Positions 60,018-64,000 of a DNA stretch of 64,000 nucleotides are shown piece by piece. The number at the start of each line of letters is the position of its first letter. Position 1 is the stretch's first letter. The DNA is from Chlamydiota bacterium (GTDB taxonomy: Bacteria; Auribacterota; Tritonobacteria; UBA1439): the NCBI GenBank assembly GCA_012729785.1, contig JAAYCL010000022.1, forward strand, positions 22,567 to 86,566, in the 5' to 3' direction. The notes under the pieces were generated by a model. It had not been told where the DNA came from and did not search any database. It worked only from the letters and a program-made list of their open reading frames with translations. A program made the position numbers and the translations under genes.

Positions 60018-60671
60018 ATGAATATCCAGATCGCGCCGTCGCTGCTCGCGGCTGATTTCGGGAAGCTCGGCGAGGAGGCGCTCGCGGCGGAGGCCGCGGG
60101 GGCGGACCTGCTCCATCTCGACGTGATGGACGGCCACTTCGTGCCCAACCTCACCGTGGGGCCGGCGGTGGTGGCGGCGGTGCGCGCGCGCGTCAAGATC
60201 CCGCTCGACGTGCACCTGATGCTCTCCGATCCCGACCGGTTCATCGAACCGTTCGCGGACGCGGGGGCCAGCATCCTCACGGTGCACGCGGAGGCGCTGC
60301 CGCACCTGCACCGGACGCTCCAGGTCATCCGGGGGAGGGGGCTGCGCTCGGGGGTGTCGCTCAACCCGGCCACCCCGCTGAAGGACATCGAGGCGGTGCT
60401 CGAGGAGGCGGACCTCGCCCTCCTGATGACCGTGAACCCGGGCTTCGGCGGCCAGCGGTTCATCCGGGCGGTGCTTCCCAAGATCGAGGAGCTGCGCCGC
60501 CTCGTCGACCGCCGCGGCCTCCGCCTCGACATAGAGGTGGACGGCGGCATCACCACCGAGACCGCCCGGGAGGCGATCCGGGCGGGCGCCAACGTCATCG
60601 TCGCCGGCACGGCGGTCTTCGGCGCCGCGGACCTCGCCGCGGCCATCCGTTCGCTGCGCGGCTCCCCGTGA
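60018..60671 (+). CDS. rpe: Ribulose-phosphate 3-epimerase
   Basis: 217 residues from the ATG at 60018; a GTG at 59973 overlapping the M16 stop would add 15 non-conserved residues. IAPSLLAADF, LHLDVMDGHFVPN, DVHLMLSDP, VNPGFGGQRFI and VDGGITTETA are all standard TIM-barrel RPE motifs with the metal-binding His and Asp. Interconverts Ru5P and Xu5P, close to the prs substrate pool. Confidence 0.95.
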   Translation: MNIQIAPSLLAADFGKLGEEALAAEAAGADLLHLDVMDGHFVPNLTVGPAVVAAVRARVKIPLDVHLMLSDPDRFIEPFADAGASILTVHAEALPHLHRTLQVIRGRGLRSGVSLNPATPLKDIEAVLEEADLALLMTVNPGFGGQRFIRAVLPKIEELRRLVDRRGLRLDIEVDGGITTETAREAIRAGANVIVAGTAVFGAADLAAAIRSLRGSP

Positions 60672-60738
60672 CCTGAAAGGCGCCCCCGCGCGGCGCATCC
60701 CCGCGAACCGGGGCGGACCAGCCGCGGACCTGACGACC

Positions 60739-62541
60739 ATGGACTCGTACCTCGAGCGCATACGCAACTTCTCGATCGTCGCCCATATCGACCACGGCAA
60801 GTCCACGCTCGCGGACCGGCTCCTCCAGCTCACGCACACGATCGACGCGCGCCGATTCAGGGACCAGTTCCTCGACGCCATGGACCTCGAGCGCGAGCGG
60901 GGGATCACGATCAAGGCCCACGCGGTCAGGATGGAGTACACGGCGCGAGACGGCGTCACCTACACCCTCAACCTGATCGACACCCCCGGGCACGTGGATT
61001 TCAACTACGAGGTGTCGCGCAGTCTCTCCGCCTGCGAGGGGGCGCTCCTCGTCGTGGACGCCGCGCAGGGGGTCGAGGCGCAGACGGTCGCCAACTGCCA
61101 CCTCTGCGCGCAGAACAACCTGGCGATCATCCCCGTGATCAACAAGGTGGACCTCCCCAGCGCGGACGTCCGGGAGACGAAGCGGCAGATCGAGGACGTG
61201 CTGGCCCTCCCCGCCGACGACGCCGCCTGCGTGAGCGCCAAGACCGGGGCCGGGGTGGCGGAGCTTCTGGAGACGATCGTCGCCCGGATCCCGCCCCCGA
61301 GGAAACCCGAAAGCGAGGATCTGAAGGCGCTCATCTTCGACTCCCTCTTCGATACCTTCCGCGGGGTGATCATCCACGTGCGGCTGATGAGCGGCCGCGT
61401 CTCGCCCGGGATGAAGGTCCGCCTGATGTACACCGGGAAGGCGTTCGAGGTCCAGGAGGTGGGCTGCTTCGTGCCCGACGCGCGGCCGCGCGACCGGCTC
61501 CTGCCCGGAGAGGTCGGCTACATCATCGCCAACATCAAGGACTCCGGCGACGTCAGGATCGGGGACACGCTCACCGACGACCGGCGGCCCGCGCGCGCGC
61601 CGCTCCCCGGCTTCAAGCGCCTCCGGCCGATGGTCTTCAGCGGTTTCTATCCGGTCGCGACGACGGAGTACGAGAACCTGAAATCCGCCCTGAACCGCCT
61701 CCGTCTCAACGATCCCGCCTTCAGCTACGAACCGGAGAATTCGGTCGCGCTGGGGTTCGGCTTCCGCTGCGGTTTCCTCGGTCTTCTCCATATGGAGATC
61801 ATCCAGGAACGGCTCGAGCGGGAGTACGAGGTGGGGATCGTCGCGACGGTGCCGAGCGTCATCTACCAGATCAAAAAGACCGACGGGAGCCTGGTCGAGA
61901 TCGACAACCCGGTGCGGATGCCGCCGCCCGCGGAGATCGACGAGATCCGCGAGCCGATGATACGCGCCTATATCATCGTGCCGAACGAGATGATCGGCGC
62001 GATGATGAAGCTGGGCCAGGAGCGCCGCGGGGAGTGCGTCAGGACCGAGTCGATCGACGCGCACCGGGTCATCCTCACCTTCGAACTCCCGTTCAACGAG
62101 GTCGTCATCGATTTCTACGACCGCCTCAAGTCGGTGACCAGCGGCTACGGCTCGATGGACTACGAGCATGTCGGCTTCAGGGTCTCCGACATCGTGAAGC
62201 TCGATATCCTCATCAACTGCGAACCGGTGGACGCCTTCTCGTTCCTGGTCCACAAGGAGAAGGCGGAGCACCGGGGGCGCGCGCTCGCGGAGCGGCTCAA
62301 GGCGGTCATCCCGCAGCAGCTCTTCCGGGTCGCGATCCAGGCGGCGATCGGCGGCCGCATCATCGCCAGCGAGGTGGTCCGCCCCCTGAAGAAGGACGTC
62401 ACCGCCAAGTGCTACGGCGGCGACATCACCCGCAAGCGGAAGCTCTGGGAGAAGCAGAAGGAGGGGAAGAAGAAGATGAAGCAGATCGGGAAGATCAACA
62501 TCCCCCAGAAGGCGTTCATCGAGGTGCTGAAGGTCGACTGA
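60739..62541 (+). CDS. lepA: Elongation factor 4 (LepA)
   Basis: Ribosome back-translocating GTPase. 600 residues, ATG 60739. G1 AHIDHGKSTLADR, G2 RERGITIKA, G3 DTPGHVDF, G4 NKVDLPSAD, G5 SAKTG, then domains II-V and the LepA-specific C-terminus with CYGGDITRKRKLWEKQKEGK. Standard length. Followed 190 bp later by lepB, a common lepA-lepB order. Confidence 0.97.
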   Translation: MDSYLERIRNFSIVAHIDHGKSTLADRLLQLTHTIDARRFRDQFLDAMDLERERGITIKAHAVRMEYTARDGVTYTLNLIDTPGHVDFNYEVSRSLSACEGALLVVDAAQGVEAQTVANCHLCAQNNLAIIPVINKVDLPSADVRETKRQIEDVLALPADDAACVSAKTGAGVAELLETIVARIPPPRKPESEDLKALIFDSLFDTFRGVIIHVRLMSGRVSPGMKVRLMYTGKAFEVQEVGCFVPDARPRDRLLPGEVGYIIANIKDSGDVRIGDTLTDDRRPARAPLPGFKRLRPMVFSGFYPVATTEYENLKSALNRLRLNDPAFSYEPENSVALGFGFRCGFLGLLHMEIIQERLEREYEVGIVATVPSVIYQIKKTDGSLVEIDNPVRMPPPAEIDEIREPMIRAYIIVPNEMIGAMMKLGQERRGECVRTESIDAHRVILTFELPFNEVVIDFYDRLKSVTSGYGSMDYEHVGFRVSDIVKLDILINCEPVDAFSFLVHKEKAEHRGRALAERLKAVIPQQLFRVAIQAAIGGRIIASEVVRPLKKDVTAKCYGGDITRKRKLWEKQKEGKKKMKQIGKINIPQKAFIEVLKVD

Positions 62542-62731
62542 CCCCCGCCGTCCGGGAGACGGGAAATCGGGGGTATCTCCGAGGATCGAAAATACGATTC
62601 CGCCGCGGATACGCGCGCATCGGGCGGCATACGTGCATCGGCGGAGCACCCGCCAGGTTCCGGTTCGCGAAAACAGGCTGCATCGGCGCGGGGTGGCGCG
62701 TCGGGTGAGGCGAGGGGAGGGGAGGGGAGCG

Positions 62732-63712
62732 ATGGGGTTGATCGGCTTCTTCAGGGATCGCCGGACGGTGAAGGAGGCGCGCCTCGCGCGCAAGACGGTG
62801 CGCGCGCTCCTGAGAAAGCACCGCGGCAGGATCGGCGACCAGGCGGTCCTGCGGATCGAGCAGGACCTTCGCGCGCTCGACGGCGCCCTCGCGTGGCGGA
62901 ACGCCGCGGAGGTCGCGGCGGCGGCCGCGCGTCTCCACGAAAGCTTCGATCGCCATCTCGCCTTCGCGAAGAAGTCGATCGTCCGCGAGTACGCCGAGGC
63001 GTTCCTGTTCGCCCTCATCCTCGCCCTGTTCATCCGCACCTTCATCATCCAGCTCTTCAAGATCCCGACCGGCTCGATGGAACCGACCCTGCACGGGGCG
63101 CAGAACCACGGGGGATTCGGCGACCATATCGTGGTGAACAAGTTCATCTACGGCCCCCAGACGCTCGACTGGATCGGCGTCCCCTGGACGAATTTCGGCG
63201 TGGAGCTCCCCACCGCGCGTTTCAGCCGGCTGGCGCTGCGGTCCCCGCGGCGCGGGGACATCATCGTCTTCAGGTTCCCGTTCAACCGGCTCTGCCTGAA
63301 CGCACGGTGCCAGAAGGATTTCAATCTCGAGCGCGGGATGCCGCGCGTCTGCCCCCGGTGCGGCTCCCGCGCCGTGGAGTACCAGAACAAGGACTTCGTG
63401 AAGCGCCTCGTCGGCCTCCCGGGCGAGACGGTCGAGATACGAAACGGCCGCATCCTCATCGACGGCGAGGCGGTGACCTCCCCGAAGGAGATCGCCGGCA
63501 TCCGCTACGTCAACCCCCCGCCGGGCGCGGGCGCGGTCTACGGGCTGGCGGGACAGCGATTCAAGGTGCCGGAGGGGTCCTACTTCGTCCTCGGCGACAA
63601 CAGCGCCAACAGCAAGGACAGCCGCTTCTGGGGATTCGTGCCGTTCGAGACGGTGCGGGGGCTGGCGTTCTTCATCTACCTCCCCCCGTCCCGGATCGGG
63701 GTCGTGCGGTAG
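62732..63712 (+). CDS. lepB: Signal peptidase I with zinc-ribbon insertion
   Basis: Cleaves signal peptides from Sec substrates; inner membrane. 326 residues, ATG 62732 with GGGGAGGGGAG upstream. An unusual cytoplasmic N-terminal helical region of about 85 residues, one membrane helix (FLFALILALFIRTFIIQLF, about 89-109), the nucleophile Ser in GSMEPTL near residue 115, and the general-base Lys in FVKRLVGLPGE near residue 223. Between them, about residues 186-214, is a four-cysteine CLNARC...CPRCGS insertion. The box DNSANSKDSRFWGFV closes the active site. Confidence 0.93.
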   Translation: MGLIGFFRDRRTVKEARLARKTVRALLRKHRGRIGDQAVLRIEQDLRALDGALAWRNAAEVAAAAARLHESFDRHLAFAKKSIVREYAEAFLFALILALFIRTFIIQLFKIPTGSMEPTLHGAQNHGGFGDHIVVNKFIYGPQTLDWIGVPWTNFGVELPTARFSRLALRSPRRGDIIVFRFPFNRLCLNARCQKDFNLERGMPRVCPRCGSRAVEYQNKDFVKRLVGLPGETVEIRNGRILIDGEAVTSPKEIAGIRYVNPPPGAGAVYGLAGQRFKVPEGSYFVLGDNSANSKDSRFWGFVPFETVRGLAFFIYLPPSRIGVVR

Positions 63713-63795
63713 GGGAGGGCGGTGCAGTCCTGCGCGTCCCGCCCGATGCCGCGCCCGATCCGCATCCTCCTTAGGCACAAACGGACAGTCGCCTC

Positions 63796-64000
63796 ATGAG
63801 AAAACGCCGCCAACCCATCGTCGACGATCTGCGCGCCGATCCTGAGCTCTTTCAGGAGCTGGTGAATCGGGCGAATGACAACCTTTCGATTATCGATCTC
63901 GCCACCGGTCGTTTCCTCTATGTGAATGAGATGTTGTGCCGCTCCACCGGGTATACGCCGGAGGAATTTGGAAAAATGACCGTGGCGGATATCGATCCCA
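63796..64000 (+). CDS. PAS-domain protein, 5' part only (sensor kinase or regulator)
   Basis: Starts at the ATG at 63796 and runs off the right edge; 68 residues are visible. NLSIIDLATGRFLYVNE and STGYTPEEFGKMTVADIDP are the start of a PAS domain. No signal peptide, so a cytoplasmic sensor, most likely a histidine kinase or diguanylate cyclase by frequency. The DNA is less GC-rich than in lepB before it, hinting at a separate origin. Confidence 0.8.
   Translation, partial: MRKRRQPIVDDLRADPELFQELVNRANDNLSIIDLATGRFLYVNEMLCRSTGYTPEEFGKMTVADIDP

Overview
The window is GC-rich and looks like a diderm (Gram-negative) bacterium: it carries apolipoprotein N-acyltransferase, LolC/LolD-type lipoprotein export, an OstA/LptA-like protein, an O-antigen-ligase-like protein and a large glycan gene cluster. 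A TIGR04073-type exosortase-associated protein, an XrtA-style polysaccharide deacetylase, a long SecA with a Cys-rich insertion and RF2 with a programmed frameshift suggest a lineage near the PVC/Omnitrophota group. That placement is inference from gene content only.

Layout. (1) 1-4.7 kb: a leftward amino-acid operon (DUF1015 protein, serA, glutamate dehydrogenase, the last cut by the window edge) divergent from serC; a good minus-strand promoter lies between them. (2) 4.7-31.0 kb: a long rightward run, mostly with 4-nt start/stop overlaps, dominated by surface-glycan genes: an O-antigen ligase/polymerase, two GT2 and four GT4 glycosyltransferases, three methyltransferases, two radical SAM enzymes, a sulfatase-fold transferase, a CDP-paratose 2-epimerase-like protein, a polysaccharide deacetylase, a DUF4091 protein and partner, a zinc-ribbon protein, a Wzz-like chain-length protein and a TPR protein. 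Adenine deaminase sits at its head. No flippase or initiating sugar transferase is visible. (3) 31.0-37.1 kb: an accessory region. It has a minus-strand 6S-like RNA with its own promoter, a helically phased 20/30-bp repeat array, a small unknown gene, four 83-bp tandem repeats, the 5' half of a tRNA-Phe gene, then about 4.4 kb of compositionally distinct DNA with two paralogous secreted eight-bladed beta-propeller genes, ending at an intact tRNA-Phe. The two tRNA copies share their first 41 nt (two mismatches) and diverge inside the anticodon stem, as expected of tRNA-targeted site-specific integration. No integrase is present between them.

(4) 37.1-51.1 kb: secA, lnt, prfB (in-frame TGA read through by +1 frameshifting), a TIGR04073-like protein, lysS, lolC, lolD, a branched-chain aminotransferase, metF, an iron-sulfur-flavoprotein-like protein and a radical SAM protein. 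(5) 51.1-63.7 kb: a zinc MDR dehydrogenase with its own promoter, an OstA-like protein, trpC-F-B-A, mannose-1-phosphate guanylyltransferase, prs, ruvX, an M16 protease, rpe, lepA and signal peptidase I. A PAS-domain protein begins at the right edge.

Working together: secA, lepB, lnt and lolC/lolD form much of an envelope export and lipoprotein pathway. ManC supplies GDP-mannose precursor to the glycan cluster. serA/serC/DUF1015, trpCFBA, metF and ilvE serve amino-acid synthesis. The most unusual part is the tRNA-bounded twin-propeller segment, whose blades are nearly identical in DNA except at a few repeated codons.
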